A stretch of 64,000 nt of DNA from Prochlorococcus marinus str. MIT 9313 (GTDB taxonomy: Bacteria; Cyanobacteriota; Cyanobacteriia; PCC-6307; Cyanobiaceae), in the NCBI RefSeq assembly GCF_000011485.1, contig NC_005071.1, positions 1,615,347-1,679,346 of the forward strand, in the 5' to 3' direction. Of this stretch, positions 10,569-23,850 are shown piece by piece. The number at the start of each line of letters is the position of its first letter. The first letter of the stretch is position 1. A model generated the notes under the pieces. The model was not told where the DNA came from. It did no database searches and saw only the letters and a program-made list of their open reading frames with translations. The position numbers and the translations under genes were made by a program.

Positions 10569-11645
10569 TCAGCCAATCGCAGGAGCAATCAGAGCCACAG
10601 GTGTGGACTCAGCAGCTGCCAGGTCGAGAGGGAAGTTATGAGCATTACGCTCGTGCATCACTTCCATACCGAGGTTGCTGCGGTTGAGCACATCAGCCCA
10701 GGTTGGTACAACTCTGCCTTGGGCATCGAGAACCGACTGGTTGAAGTTAAAGCCGTTCAAGTTGAAGGCCATAGTGCTAATACCCAGTGAGGTGATCCAG
10801 ATGCAGATCACCGGCCAGGCAGCCAGGAAGAAGTGCAGACTGCGGCTGTTATTGAAGCTGGCGTACTGGAAGATCAGACGACCGAAATAACCGTGGGCAG
10901 CCACGATGTTGTAGGTCTCTTCCTCTTGGCCGAACTTATAGCCGTAGTTCTGAGACTCGGTTTCGGTGGTTTCACGAATCAACGATGAGGTCACCAGTGA
11001 ACCGTGCATGGCGGAGAACAAACTGCCGCCAAACATTCCTGCCACACCAATCATGTGGAAGGGATGCATGAGGATGTTGTGCTCTGCCTGGAACACCAAC
11101 ATGAAGTTGAAGGTTCCAGAGATGCCTAAAGGCATGCCATCCGAGAAGGAACCCTGACCAACGGGATAGATCAGGAAAACAGCAAAGGCTGCCGACAGCG
11201 GTGCGCTGTAGGCCACACAGATCCAAGGGCGCATGCCCAAGCGGTAGGAGAGTTCCCATTGGCGACCCAACCAGCAACAAATGCCGATCAGGAAGTGGAA
11301 CACAACAAGCTGGTAAGGACCGCCGTTGTAAAGCCACTCATCAACAGAAGCAGCTTCCCAAATGGGATAAAAGTGCAGGCCGATGGCGTTGCTGGAAGGA
11401 ACAACAGCACCAGAAATGATGTTATTGCCGTAGAGGAAAGAGCCAGCAACAGGCTCACGGATACCGTCGATATCAACCGGCGGTGCCGCAATAAAGGCAA
11501 TAGTGAAGCAGATGGCAGCTGCCAACAGCGTGGGAACCATCAGGACACCGAACCAACCCACATAAATGCGGTTATTGGTAGAGGTGACCCAATTGCAGAA
11601 GGACTCCCAGCCACTGAGGCGACCACTGCGAATGGTGGTGGTCAT
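10569..11645 (-). CDS. psbA: Photosystem II reaction-centre protein D1
   Basis: The 358-residue protein is a full-length D1. It has the five membrane helices, the redox tyrosine in [12 protein letters not shown], the manganese ligands Asp170 (same motif), Glu189 (FQAEHN), His332/Glu333 (VMHERNAHN) and Asp342, and the C-terminal processing site after Ala344 (FPLDLA, then [15 protein letters not shown]). D1 binds P680, pheophytin, QB and the Mn cluster in the thylakoid membrane. The residue equivalent to 130 is Gln (GRQWEL), the form with weaker pheophytin hydrogen bonding (D1:1-like). The N-terminus is one residue shorter than Synechocystis D1. It is monocistronic, with its own promoter and terminator. 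Confidence 0.99.
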   Translation of the reverse strand: MTTTIRSGRLSGWESFCNWVTSTNNRIYVGWFGVLMVPTLLAAAICFTIAFIAAPPVDIDGIREPVAGSFLYGNNIISGAVVPSSNAIGLHFYPIWEAASVDEWLYNGGPYQLVVFHFLIGICCWLGRQWELSYRLGMRPWICVAYSAPLSAAFAVFLIYPVGQGSFSDGMPLGISGTFNFMLVFQAEHNILMHPFHMIGVAGMFGGSLFSAMHGSLVTSSLIRETTETESQNYGYKFGQEEETYNIVAAHGYFGRLIFQYASFNNSRSLHFFLAAWPVICIWITSLGISTMAFNLNGFNFNQSVLDAQGRVVPTWADVLNRSNLGMEVMHERNAHNFPLDLAAAESTPVALIAPAIG

Positions 11646-11711
11646 TGAGTTAAGTAAGAAAAAGAGCCCCCGAAGGGACAGCTAAAAACGCAGGAAAACC
11701 TGCCAGAGCTA

Positions 11712-11741
11712 ATTGTAAAGGAACATTGCGCAATCTGTAAA
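11712..11741 (-). promoter_or_regulatory. psbA promoter (-35/-10)
   Basis: On the minus strand TTTACA (11741-11736) and TACAAT (11717-11712) are separated by 18 bases, a good sigma-70-type promoter. It lies 67 bases upstream of the psbA ATG, leaving a leader of about 55-60 bases. Confidence 0.75.
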
Positions 11742-11751
11742 TGGATTGCGC
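11728..11751. repeat. Inverted repeat over the psbA -35 box (candidate operator)
   Basis: GCGCAATC and GATTGCGC form a perfect 8-bp inverted repeat with an 8-base spacer. The -35 hexamer lies in the spacer. A regulator bound here would compete with or recruit RNA polymerase. The function is inference from position only. Confidence 0.55.
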
Positions 11752-12008
11752 TGGAAAAGATGTAGTCCTTGGCATCCACCAGAAAACCCCAGGAAAACTT
11801 AAGTTTTTTAGCGATGGATCCCTGCAGCAGCTCTTGGCTCTGATCCCCTGACAAACATGCAAGGCGTCGCCTTAAAGAGATTGCACCACTCTCCATGGTT
11901 CATCCTCGACGCAAAAGGCTTGAGGCTCAAGCTGAGCTCAACAACTGGAGCCAAAGCCTGGCGCAGACAAGCTGAACCCACTAGTAGTGGTTTACAACTC
12001 CTAATTGC

Positions 12009-12350
12009 ATGCCGAGAATTGCGCCTGCTCTTTTTTCGACCCTCATGATGGTGGCTGGACTAATGGCCATCACAGGATGTCGAAAAAATCAGCCCTCATG
12101 GACTACAAGCCAAGCTGAAGCGATCAATCGTCTTGAACTCAGGCTGGATCAGCTCGAGCATCGAATAGGGCAAACGACCCCCTCCGCTACCGACACCAAC
12201 AGCAAGACCCCCGCCGGGCCGGTGAAGTCACTCACCTTTCGCATGGAATCAACTGATGGCCGCCTAAGGGTTTACTGGGCCGACGGCAGTGACAGCGACC
12301 TCCTTTGCACGAAAGAACAATCGACGCGGGTTCAATGGGCATGTGGCTGA
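12009..12350 (+). CDS. Small lipoprotein, hypothetical
   Basis: The 113-residue product has a lipoprotein signal peptide: hydrophobic core LMMVAGLMAI followed by the lipobox ITGC, with the lipidated Cys at about residue 24. A short coiled-coil-like segment (AEAINRLELRLDQLEHRIG, residues 36-54) follows, then a small C-terminal domain with two cysteines (LLCTKE and VQWACG). It is therefore probably a membrane-anchored periplasmic or lumenal protein. No family is recognised. It is transcribed divergently from psbA and precedes two secreted-protein genes in the same direction. Confidence 0.65.
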   Translation: MPRIAPALFSTLMMVAGLMAITGCRKNQPSWTTSQAEAINRLELRLDQLEHRIGQTTPSATDTNSKTPAGPVKSLTFRMESTDGRLRVYWADGSDSDLLCTKEQSTRVQWACG

Positions 12351-12431
12351 TTTCAGGCACAGCCGATCACACCTCTAAACAAACACTGATAAACCTTTGA
12401 TGGGTTTAGGAAACAACATGCAGATGATGAG

Positions 12432-12818
12432 ATGTTTTCCTCCCGCTTAAGGGCAGCTGCCCCTCTTGCAGCTGCCGTGATAGTCGTCGGGTCATCTGGT
12501 CTATCCCATGCACAGAACAGCCTGCCGCTAGCCCAACCAAGAGCAGCAAACCTGGCGCGAATGCGCGCCGAATTGCTCAATGGCGGCCTAGGTGCCTATC
12601 GAGCCGATCAGTGCATGTATGTCACCGGAGCCGAAGAATGTCTTGTCTCAACAACCAATGAAGGGTTCCGATTTCAATTCCGAGGGGGGGCTCCAGGCTG
12701 GCAACAGCTCAGCCCAGCAGAGCCAACCCTTGAAACCGAGGTGATCATCTCTCGTGATGGTGATCGCATCCTCTCCGTCCCCTACAACGGCCCATTGCGT
12801 CACCCTCGCCAACCATAA
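12432..12818 (+). CDS. Secreted protein, paralogue 1 of a tandem pair
   Basis: The 128-residue product has a Sec signal peptide (hydrophobic run to about residue 25, cleavage near SHAQ-N). The mature part shares with the next gene the pattern RAxNLAR, NGGL..Y, two cysteines about 10 residues apart, F.F.GGAPGW and PYNGP. This looks like a small cyanobacterial periplasmic domain of unknown function. The paralogue follows 72 bases after the stop, indicating tandem duplication. Confidence 0.7.
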   Translation: MFSSRLRAAAPLAAAVIVVGSSGLSHAQNSLPLAQPRAANLARMRAELLNGGLGAYRADQCMYVTGAEECLVSTTNEGFRFQFRGGAPGWQQLSPAEPTLETEVIISRDGDRILSVPYNGPLRHPRQP

Positions 12819-12890
12819 AAACCTTCGGTTTTTGAGCAGACCAAGCGACGCGTTCTTGCTATTAGATGGGTTGAGCCTTCGAGCAAAGCG

Positions 12891-13265
12891 ATGTCTCTTC
12901 GCACAATCTCACTCGTCATAGCCCTTAGTGGAACTGCCTGCTTGGCCGATCTAGCGACACCGACCCACGCCCAAGACCAGCTTCCTTCCTCCCAGATCCG
13001 CGCCCTCAACCTGGCCCGTGGCACCGCGGTCAAAGAAAACGGCGGTCTTTCGGTTTACCAACCGGCGCCTTGCATGTTTGACACCAGCAATGGTGGTAAC
13101 GATTGCCTGATCAGAAACACCATCAATGGCTACACCTATAGCTTCTTAGGTGGGGCCCCAGGCTGGTCGGAATATGGCAATGAACCGACCACAGAAACCG
13201 TCATTCAGATTGCCCCCGACGGAAGGTCTGTCAATCAGATCATCTACAACGGTCCCCCTCGTTAA
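12891..13265 (+). CDS. Secreted protein, paralogue 2 of a tandem pair
   Basis: The 124-residue product has a signal peptide ending near THAQ (about residue 27) and the same core as its upstream neighbour: IRALNLARG, ENGGLSVYQPAPCMF, NDCL, YSFLGGAPGWSE, IYNGPP. The paired cysteines (CMF and NDC) are conserved between the two paralogues and probably form a disulfide in the periplasm. Function is unknown. Its stop overlaps the stop of the convergent aspartoacylase gene. Confidence 0.7.
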   Translation: MSLRTISLVIALSGTACLADLATPTHAQDQLPSSQIRALNLARGTAVKENGGLSVYQPAPCMFDTSNGGNDCLIRNTINGYTYSFLGGAPGWSEYGNEPTTETVIQIAPDGRSVNQIIYNGPPR

Positions 13266-14176
13266 CAGTCGACTAACTGCTGCAGGGCCCCTTGCCATTG
13301 CTCAGGCAGGGGGCAGACCTCTCGACAGGTCAGGCTCATGGCGATGTGCTTTTCAACGTAGGCCGCCTCGTTGATAAAAACGGGGATGGGAGAATCTCGA
13401 CCTTCAAATCTGAACACCTCTCCATCTGGCCAGAGAAACAAGGGGGCGCCCATCTGCAGAGGCTGCCAATCACGGCCCTGAAGAGATGGATGCACACATG
13501 CAGCAGGCTGGCCCAAGGCATCACGGGGCAGGTCCAGACTACCCAGATGAGAGTGCACCACAAACTCATCTGGGTAGGTCGGCGATCCAGATGCAACGCT
13601 GCTCAGAGCCTCGAGACAGGCCTGAACAGCAAGTCGTGTCTGTTCAATAATGCGGGCCTTTAACAGGCCCTGGGGAACAGGACCGATTTCAATCACTAAG
13701 CCACAGGGCCAGCGCTCCACCAAAAACCCCTGCTGGTCATCATCCCCATCATGCAGATAGATAGGCAAACCCAAGCGAGCCTGAATCAATGCTGCTAAAG
13801 CCAAGTCAACCGACCGTCGGCCATAAACCACAAGAGTGCTTCCCATTGCTGAAGTGGTGCTGTGCAAATCAATAACGATCTGGCAAGGGGTTGATCCCTC
13901 TGGACCAAAAAAACTAAGCAACTGCTTGGCACGAACAACCTCTCGATCCAAGATGCTGGGAGATCTGAGCAAGTCGAGCCGAAAGCTGCGGTTGAGATCG
14001 CAATCCAAATAACGCCGGCCCAACGCAAGAGCCTCTGGATTACCGATCACCGGCACCACACCAACACCATGGGTGTTGATCAGCTCAGGGGTCTGAGACC
14101 ATTGATCGAGAAGCCAGGGACCGTTGATTTCATTGCCATGAGTACCCGCCACCAGAAGCACCTGAAGGCCAGACAT
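13262..14176 (-). CDS. Aspartoacylase / N-acyl-amino-acid deacylase (AstE/AspA family)
   Basis: From the ATG at 14176 (MSGLQVLLVAGTHGNE) the protein is 304 residues, normal for AspA. I reject upstream Met codons because the family starts just before the zinc motif. The first zinc ligands are in GTHGNE (His and Glu, about residues 13-16), the substrate arginine region is DLNRSFR, and a later IDLHSTTSAMG gives the third zinc ligand. Such enzymes hydrolyse N-acetyl-aspartate or related acyl-amino acids in the cytosol. Its start is 55 bases from that of the divergent GST gene. The exact substrate in cyanobacteria is unknown. Confidence 0.85.
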   Translation of the reverse strand: MSGLQVLLVAGTHGNEINGPWLLDQWSQTPELINTHGVGVVPVIGNPEALALGRRYLDCDLNRSFRLDLLRSPSILDREVVRAKQLLSFFGPEGSTPCQIVIDLHSTTSAMGSTLVVYGRRSVDLALAALIQARLGLPIYLHDGDDDQQGFLVERWPCGLVIEIGPVPQGLLKARIIEQTRLAVQACLEALSSVASGSPTYPDEFVVHSHLGSLDLPRDALGQPAACVHPSLQGRDWQPLQMGAPLFLWPDGEVFRFEGRDSPIPVFINEAAYVEKHIAMSLTCREVCPLPEQWQGALQQLVDC

Positions 14177-14231
14177 CAAGATTCGATCGCAATCCTCAGC
14201 CTGACCGAAAATGGCTGCAAAGGGAACAACC

Positions 14232-15224
14232 ATGTCGATCCCCCCCGCAATCGTTGCCGCAGCACGCATGGGCTGGCACTGGCAATGGATTCAATTAATG
14301 AACGGTCTTGCTCCAGCAGATGCCAAGGGGAACTATCAGCGCCCCCCCAGCCAGCATCAGCAAGCAAGATTGCCCGCAGAGCAAGAGCTGAGCAACAGAT
14401 CAGCAGACCAATACCCACGCCTGATCATTGGGCGCAGCTGTCCTTGGGCACATCGCACCTGGCTGGTGCTTCAACTGCGCAACCTTCAGAGCAGCCTCAC
14501 CCTGCACCTGGCACGCGCCGACCACAAGGCCGGCCGTTGGCAATTAGATCCAGCCTGGTTGGGCTGCAATTCTCTACTTGCCCTTTACCAACGCTGTGGC
14601 TCCCCACCCAGCCATCGCGCCACTGTTCCGGCCCTGGTCGATCCAGGCACCATGACATCCCAATCACCGCAGCTACTCGGTAACGAAAGTGCCCAACTCG
14701 TGGAAGTTTTGAACCTTTGGCCGGCGGCTAAAGATGCTCCCGACCTAGCCCCCTCCAATCTTCAAGGTGAGATCAATGGCTGGCAAAAGCTTCTTCAGCC
14801 CGCTGTCAACGATGGTGTCTATCGATGTGGTTTTGCACGCAACCAAGCGGCTTACGACAAGGCCTGTAACGAGCTATTCGACACCCTTGCGCAAGTGGAC
14901 CGCAGCCTCTCCAATAAGGGTCCATGGCTTTGTGGAGACCAACTCACCCTGGCTGACGTGAGGCTGTTCCCGACCTTGATCCGCTGGGAGATGGTCTATG
15001 CACCACTGTTTGGCTGCAGTCAACAGCCCCTTTGGGCCTTCCCTCATCTCTGGCATTGGCGCCAAAGGCTTCTGGCCCTCCCAGGTGTAGCCAAAACCTG
15101 TGATTCGCAGGCCTGGCGTCAGGACTATTTCGGCGCACTCTTTCCTCTACATCCGAGCAATATTGTTCCGGCCGGTCCTGATCTGGCCAAACTGGTAAAT
15201 GCATCAGCCCCTGATCAGCGATGA
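14232..15224 (+). CDS. Xi-class glutathione S-transferase / glutathionyl-hydroquinone reductase-like
   Basis: The 330-residue product carries the catalytic CPWAHRT motif (Cys about residue 71), the hallmark of xi-class GSTs (ECM4/YqjG family). These remove glutathione from glutathionyl-hydroquinones and quinol-like compounds. The C-terminal helical domain includes LWLCGDQ-type sequence (PWLCGDQLTLADVRLFPTLI) as in the family. An in-frame ATG 21 bases earlier (14211) is an alternative start. It overlaps the next gene by four bases (ATGA), suggesting an operon with the DUF2301 and ABC-F genes. Confidence 0.85.
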   Translation: MSIPPAIVAAARMGWHWQWIQLMNGLAPADAKGNYQRPPSQHQQARLPAEQELSNRSADQYPRLIIGRSCPWAHRTWLVLQLRNLQSSLTLHLARADHKAGRWQLDPAWLGCNSLLALYQRCGSPPSHRATVPALVDPGTMTSQSPQLLGNESAQLVEVLNLWPAAKDAPDLAPSNLQGEINGWQKLLQPAVNDGVYRCGFARNQAAYDKACNELFDTLAQVDRSLSNKGPWLCGDQLTLADVRLFPTLIRWEMVYAPLFGCSQQPLWAFPHLWHWRQRLLALPGVAKTCDSQAWRQDYFGALFPLHPSNIVPAGPDLAKLVNASAPDQR

Positions 15225-15891
15225 CCAACAACACACAATCCTTGAATTCAGACATCGCCGCTATGGCAGAGAAGGAGTTTGAGGGTGTTTATGGCCGCTA
15301 CAGGATCACCAGCACTGACGAATTGGAAGTGCAGCGCTACCGCCTTGCTTTACTGCTCTGCGGTGTGGCCTTCACAGCAGGGCTGGGCCAGTGGCTGATG
15401 ATTGGGCCAACATGGGCATGGCTATGGCTACTACCGATGTCAATCGGTCTGGGCTTAGCTCTTAATTGGATTCACATCTACCTCCGCCCGCTACACCAGG
15501 CACTGAAGTTGTTATGGGCTTTGGGCTGCCTAGGTGCCGTCGTGATGGCATGGAGTGTCGGTACTGACACGATGCTCTCAACGGTGACCGCAGAGCCTGC
15601 TTGGATCTGGGCGATCGGCCCTTTGTTTGCAGCACTCACTGGGGTTGGATTCAAAGAATTCTTCTGCTTCGGCCGACCAGAGGCAATTGGTCTCACCCTG
15701 CTCATCCCAATAGCCCTATTGGGTCATCTCAGCGGGTTAATGAGTGGCTCAATCGTGATGGGATTACTGGGCTCTGCCGCTCTACTGCTGCTGGTGTTAG
15801 CCCTGCGAAAGTTCGGCATGGACGCCGCTGCTGACGTCGGTGACAAGAGTGTGTTTGCTTACCTGAGCAATCCGCAAGCTAACGAAGCTCT

Positions 15892-15895
<4 letters not shown>
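15221..15895 (+). CDS. DUF2301 family integral membrane protein
   Basis: The 224-residue product opens with VYGRYRIT...ELEVQRYRLALLL, the DUF2301 signature. About six hydrophobic segments follow, including GVGFKEFFCFGRPEA near residue 140, also typical of the family. DUF2301 proteins are conserved in cyanobacteria and plants and have no assigned function. The gene overlaps its neighbours at both ends by four bases, so it is co-translated with the GST upstream and the ABC-F gene downstream. Confidence 0.85.
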
Positions 15896-17850
<1,955 letters not shown>

Positions 17851-18514
17851 GACGGCGCCAACGTCGATGATTCTAGCGCAATTCTGCATCATCTTATGTC
17901 CTTGCGAACAAGACTGGTGAGTTAGTCGGAGTATCACAACATTGACAACTGGTTGCCGTCTATTGATCAGAGGGAGGCATCTCTAAGGCACTGATCCAGA
18001 AAACAAGTTTGACCCGTATCCTTCAACCTCTGCCAAATTCATGGCAGTTGGGCGGCAATCATCTACAGAACAATGCTGGGCCATCAGTTCCCCAATCTGT
18101 CTCAGATATAGATCTTGCGACCAATCCACATGGTTGTAATTGGAAGCCTCGCAAGCTTCAAAATGGACCCAAAGCGTTGACTGACAAAGCCAGAAGAAAC
18201 GCATTGCTTCCACTCCAATACATCCGCGAAGCTGAGGCCACTGCGCTTTTGCCTCTTTGCAGAGAGCTCGCAAAACGTTTCTGGCCCGTTCATCCAGAAC
18301 ATCCTTTACTGCTGATCGATGAAATGGCGATCCTGCCGGTCTCTGATCCGTACCATGCCATCAGCCTCAATCTGCCTAATCAGCTAGGAGCCAATGGTGA
18401 AAAGCCTTGGCAATGGTGTTGTAACGGAAACCAAGTCAGGCCTCCCCCCATGGCGCAACCGATCAAAGTGCTTATGTTGTGGCAGTGATAGAGGCCGGCG
18501 CAGGCCAAGACCCT
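17851..18514. other. Spacer between ABC-F gene and CP12 gene with unresolved ORFs
   Basis: Two overlapping opposite-strand frames occur here: a plus frame at 18009-18488 (159 codons) and a minus frame at 17983-18273 (96 codons, with a Trp/Cys-rich, protein-like product including a segment LWVHFEACEASNYNHVDW). Neither matches a family I know and neither has a convincing start. At most one is real; I do not choose. Confidence 0.3.
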
Positions 18515-18733
18515 ATGAAAACCATCGACGAGCACATTCAGAAGGATCAATCTGAGATCCAAGACGCCAAAGCCCAAGGCAACGACGCCAAGGTGCGCCA
18601 TCTCACCGACGAAATCCATTCCCTTGAGGAATACAAGGATCACCATCCAGAAGATAAACACGACCCCAATGCCCTGGAATTGTTCTGCGATGCCAATCCA
18701 GATGAGCCCGAGTGTCGCGTCTACGACGACTGA
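18515..18733 (+). CDS. CP12-domain Calvin-cycle regulator
   Basis: The 72-residue product (start MKTIDEHIQKDQSE) ends in the CP12 signature: a Glu-rich helix and ALELFCDANPDEPECRVYDD. CP12 is a disordered redox switch that assembles GAPDH and phosphoribulokinase into an inactive complex in the dark. Only the C-terminal cysteine pair is present. The N-terminal pair of canonical CP12 is absent, so only the GAPDH-binding half of the switch is redox-controlled. A Rho-independent terminator follows 37 bases after the stop. Confidence 0.92.
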   Translation: MKTIDEHIQKDQSEIQDAKAQGNDAKVRHLTDEIHSLEEYKDHHPEDKHDPNALELFCDANPDEPECRVYDD

Positions 18734-18770
18734 GTTGATCCCCAAAAGAAAACTGGGCTCAGAATGATCT

Positions 18771-18797
18771 AAAGCGGGCATAAGCCCGCTTTTTTTG
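18771..18797 (+). terminator. Rho-independent terminator after CP12 gene
   Basis: AAAGCGGGC and GCCCGCTTT form a perfect nine-base stem with a four-base loop, followed by a T run. It lies just downstream of the CP12 stop and before the convergent small gene at 18835. Confidence 0.9.
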
Positions 18798-18834
18798 TTA
18801 ACGAACTGAGCGAGGATCAACATCTTGATCCAGT

Positions 18835-19017
18835 TCAAACATCCTCATTGAAGTCAGACGGACTACTGGTGAGTGAGCAGACAACCGCTTCCTCATTCCT
18901 CATTTCTCGAACTTCAGCAATGGGACGTCCCATCCGCCGCAGAGCCTCAATCTCCTGATGGGTCTGGCAACGGGCAATCTCCTTGCCCTGCTGATCAAAG
19001 CAGCTGTAAAAGGTCAT
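18835..19017 (-). CDS. Small conserved hypothetical protein downstream of obg
   Basis: From the ATG at 19017 the product is 60 residues, starting MTFYSCFDQQGKEIARC and continuing with EIEALRRMGRPIAEVREM. The composition and the sharp start near MTFYSC suggest a real cyanobacterial small protein of unknown function, possibly folding as a short beta-beta-alpha unit. It lies 81 bases downstream of obg on the same strand and is probably co-transcribed with it. An upstream ATG at 19065 is possible but less likely. Confidence 0.6.
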   Translation of the reverse strand: MTFYSCFDQQGKEIARCQTHQEIEALRRMGRPIAEVREMRNEEAVVCSLTSSPSDFNEDV

Positions 19018-19098
19018 GACATCAATGGTTTCACTCCAGTTATGACCAATGACCCGCGAACACACAAGTCTGGATATGGTCTGGCAGACCTGAAAACC

Positions 19099-20088
19099 TC
19101 AGACGCCAAGTTCCTTCCATACCTGCGCCAACAGCCCCTCAAGGCCTAGACCCATGGCCGCAGAAATCAAAATCAAGCTTCGACCACTCGCTGCCTGAAG
19201 GGCATCAACCAGCTGATCTTGATGCTGTTCATCCAATAACTCCTGTTTATTGAGCACCAACAGCCGTGGCCTTTCAACCAAGTCATGGCCATAAGCAACC
19301 AGCTCCTTTTCAACCACCAGCAAGTCTTCAACTGGATCTTCTGCGCCACCATCCAACACATGAATCAACAGCCTGGTGCGTTCGATGTGGCGAAGGAAAT
19401 CATGCCCTAGGCCTGCTCCTTGTGCTGCACCGGCAATCAGACCAGGGATATCAGCGAAAACTGTGCCATCTCCGCTGGGTCGACGCACCACACCGAGATT
19501 AGGCACCAATGTGGTGAAGGGATAATCAGCAATCTTGGGCCGGGCTGCCGAAAGCACAGAAATCAAAGTGCTCTTGCCTGCATTCGGCAAACCAATGATC
19601 CCCACCTCTGCTAATAACTTGAGTTCCAATTGAAGGAACCATTCCTCCCCATCGCGCCCTTCCGTGAATTTCTCAGGAGCACGGTTTCGATTACTGAGGT
19701 AATGGGCATTACCAAGCCCTCCACGCCCTCCAAAAGCCACCACAAGTAGATCTTCAGATCGAGTGAGGTCACCCAGAAGGATGCCCGTGTAGAGATGACG
19801 CACTTCAGTGCCACATGGCACCTTGATGATCAAGTCTTTACCTGAAGCGCCGGTACAGCGATTCGGACCACCCCGCCGACCATCAGGCGCTGGGAAAAGT
19901 CTCTTGTACTTAAAATCCAGCAGGGTCTGAAGGTTGCCATCCGCTTCAAGAACGACGTTGCCGCCATTACCGCCATCCCCACCAGAGGGACCGCCAGCCG
20001 GCACATACTTCTCCCGCCTAAAAGCCATGATCCCATCGCCACCGCGACCGGCTCTAACGGTGATACGTGCCTGATCTATGAACTGCAC
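19099..20088 (-). CDS. obg: GTPase Obg/CgtA
   Basis: The frame extends further upstream, but the family starts at (M)[13 protein letters not shown]. The GTG at 20088 gives exactly that, for a 329-residue protein. The N-terminal glycine-rich Obg fold ([29 protein letters not shown]) is followed by the G domain with [15 protein letters not shown] and NKQE, and the protein ends without the optional C-terminal OCT domain. Obg is an essential ribosome-associated GTPase in late 50S assembly and stress control. It is divergent from the ABC ATPase gene at 20149, with only 60 bases between starts. Confidence 0.95.
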   Translation of the reverse strand: MQFIDQARITVRAGRGGDGIMAFRREKYVPAGGPSGGDGGNGGNVVLEADGNLQTLLDFKYKRLFPAPDGRRGGPNRCTGASGKDLIIKVPCGTEVRHLYTGILLGDLTRSEDLLVVAFGGRGGLGNAHYLSNRNRAPEKFTEGRDGEEWFLQLELKLLAEVGIIGLPNAGKSTLISVLSAARPKIADYPFTTLVPNLGVVRRPSGDGTVFADIPGLIAGAAQGAGLGHDFLRHIERTRLLIHVLDGGAEDPVEDLLVVEKELVAYGHDLVERPRLLVLNKQELLDEQHQDQLVDALQAASGRSLILISAAMGLGLEGLLAQVWKELGV

Positions 20089-20148
20089 TGCAAGCGCCCA
20101 GCTTGGCCAAGCTCCAACCCTAGGATCAGCTTGATCGGGGAACTGTGA

Positions 20149-21392
<1,244 letters not shown>

Positions 21393-21396
<4 letters not shown>

Positions 21397-23810
21397 TGCA
21401 GCCAAATCACACTGCAACCGGCTCCACCATCACCCTGATCCGCATCGTGGACGCGTTCCACATAAGGAACGGTCTCAAGCCACTGGCGTAGCCCCCGCTT
21501 GAGTTTGCCGCTGCCGATGCCATGAATGACCCATATCGGACCAGTGCTACTGCGCAAGTGCTCCTCAACGGCAACCTCGGCTTCATGCACACGCAGTCCG
21601 CGAACATCCACGGTGTTGCGGGTCGTGCGTACCTCCGCGCCACGGCCCAGACCTGAACGGACCTTCACCTTCACCACCAACTCTGGAGGACTTGGCTTCA
21701 GGCCATCAAGGCTTTCCACCCCTGACAGCTCCACAGTGCTGCGCATGACTCCACAACGCACCGTGAGTTGTTTGCCATCTTCAGAGATAGCAATCACTTC
21801 TGCCGCCTTGCCAAGGGCCAACAGCCGAATGCGCTCTCCCACCTCAGGACGCCAGCCCATGTGCTGTTTGCGTTGAGGCTGAATCCGATGGTCAGCCTGA
21901 ATGCGACGCAAGCGCTGACCTGCACGTCGTGCGGACTCACCATCGGCACGACCCTCGCGCAACCGGCGAATCAACTGACGGACTTCCTTCTGCCCCTCTC
22001 GAATGGAGCTCTCCAGCTTCTGGCGACCTTGTTCCTGCAAAGCTGCAGACTGCTTGCGCTGCTTCTGCCAGCGACTGAGAAGTTCCTCATGCAGCAATTC
22101 CGTGCGTGCCAGCAGAGCCGCGGCATCTTCAGCAGCTGCCTGTTGAAGGCTGCGTTGCTCTTCAAGACCACGGATCACTTCATTCACCTCTCCATCACCA
22201 CAAGGTCCCAGCAGCTCTTGGGCATGAGCAATCACTGCGCCGTCTAGGCCAAGCCGCATCGCGATACTGAGGGCATTACTGCGACCAGGGATTCCCCATT
22301 GCAGTCGATAGGTGGGCAACATCGTCTCGCCATCAAAGGCCACAGAAGCGTTTTCAAAGCGAGAATCGCCATATTTGAGTGCCTTGAGTTTGCCGAAATG
22401 AGTTGTCGCGATGGTCAGGCGAGCCCGGTCGGCAAGCGTGCGCAGCAGGGCTGTGGCCAGGGCCGTCCCTTCACTGGGATCAGTACCCGCCCCGACCTCA
22501 TCAAGAAGCACCAAAGCTGGACCAGGCCCCTCGTTCAAGGCTTCAAGAATGCAGCCAATGCGCTTCACATGGCCACTAAAGGTGGAGAGATTCTGTTGTA
22601 GTGACTGTTCATCACCGATATCAGCAAGCACCTGAGCACACCAAGGCATTGATGGACTCCCTGTGCAAGGCAACAAGAGACCCGCCCGAGCCATCAGCAA
22701 GGCCAGGCCAACACTCTTAAGCGTGACAGTCTTTCCACCGGTGTTGGGTCCTGTAATCGCGACCACTTTCAGGGTGGAGGAGACCTCAACGCTGATCGGC
22801 ACCACAGCTTCCCCATGGTCACGGCGATGCTGCCAAACCAGCAAGGGATGTCGCAGCTCCTGAAGGCTAAAAGGAGCTGCAGCCTCGGCATGCAACGTAG
22901 GGGGGACCCCACCAAGCCATTGACCATAACGGCCACGAGCCAGAGCCAAGTCGAGTTGAAGCAGAACCTCTGCCAGGCGCCCGATCGATACGCCGGCCTC
23001 AGCCACCGCCGCACTCAACTCCGCCAAGACGAGCTGCTGCTGCTCTCGGATACGACCATCCAATTCAGCAAGACGATTACTCAGGGTGATCACAACCTGA
23101 GGCTCAACAAAGACTGTGCTGCCAGATGCTGAGCTGTCGTGGACCAGGCCGGGGAGTTGAGACACTGCGGCGGCTTTCACCGCTAGCACTGGCCGGCCAT
23201 GGCGATCTGCGATCACAGTGTCCTGCAGCATGGCCGCATGACGCCTGACCACCTCCTGTAGGCAATCACGACGTTCCTGACGCAAACCTTGCCACTGTCG
23301 TCGCAAGCCAGCGAGCTTGGAGCTGACGCGATCAGCCACCCGACCACCCTCTTCCAATGCAAATTTGAGTCGCCGTTCCAGCTCGGGCATCGTTGCGACA
23401 TCCAGCAACAGTGACGAGATCGTGGGACGAAGCTCTGGATCATTAATCTGGCGGCGCAAGCGGCGCGCTGCTGCAAGGGTGTCGGCAACAGCTAAAAGCT
23501 CTTCCCCAGAAGCCACACCACCTTTTGAACAGCGAGCCAGGATATGGCCAAGGTCATGGACACCCTGAAAGCTGAGGCCTCCATCAATCAGACCATCCAA
23601 AGCACCGATCTCAAGAGTTTCTGCCAAGCGCAAACGGCTAGCAGACAAATCGGCAGGAAGCGACAAAGTCTGGCAATGACGCCGGCCCTGCAAGGTGCTG
23701 GCAAATCCAGCGAGGTGTTCACATAAGCGTGGCCATTCAAGCTGCTTGAGTGTGTCCTGAAAGGCAAGGGAAGCAGTCGAGACCTCAGAGCTCATGACTA
23801 CAGCGCTCAT
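21393..23810 (-). CDS. mutS2: Endonuclease MutS2
   Basis: From the ATG at 23810 the protein is 805 residues (an ATG at 23795 is equally possible; starts further up overlap hemB). It has the MutS core with Walker A ITGPNTGGKTVTLK, the LVLLDEVGAGTDP Walker B and THFGKLKALKYGD, then a long charged coiled-coil and a C-terminal Smr nuclease domain with VDVRGLRVHEA and HGIGSGKLKRGL. MutS2 suppresses recombination and, in some bacteria, rescues collided ribosomes; it is not part of mismatch repair. It follows hemB on the same strand. Confidence 0.95.
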
Positions 23811-23850
23811 TTCAACGCTGTTGCGCCCCACTGAACTTGAAAGCAGCCAA

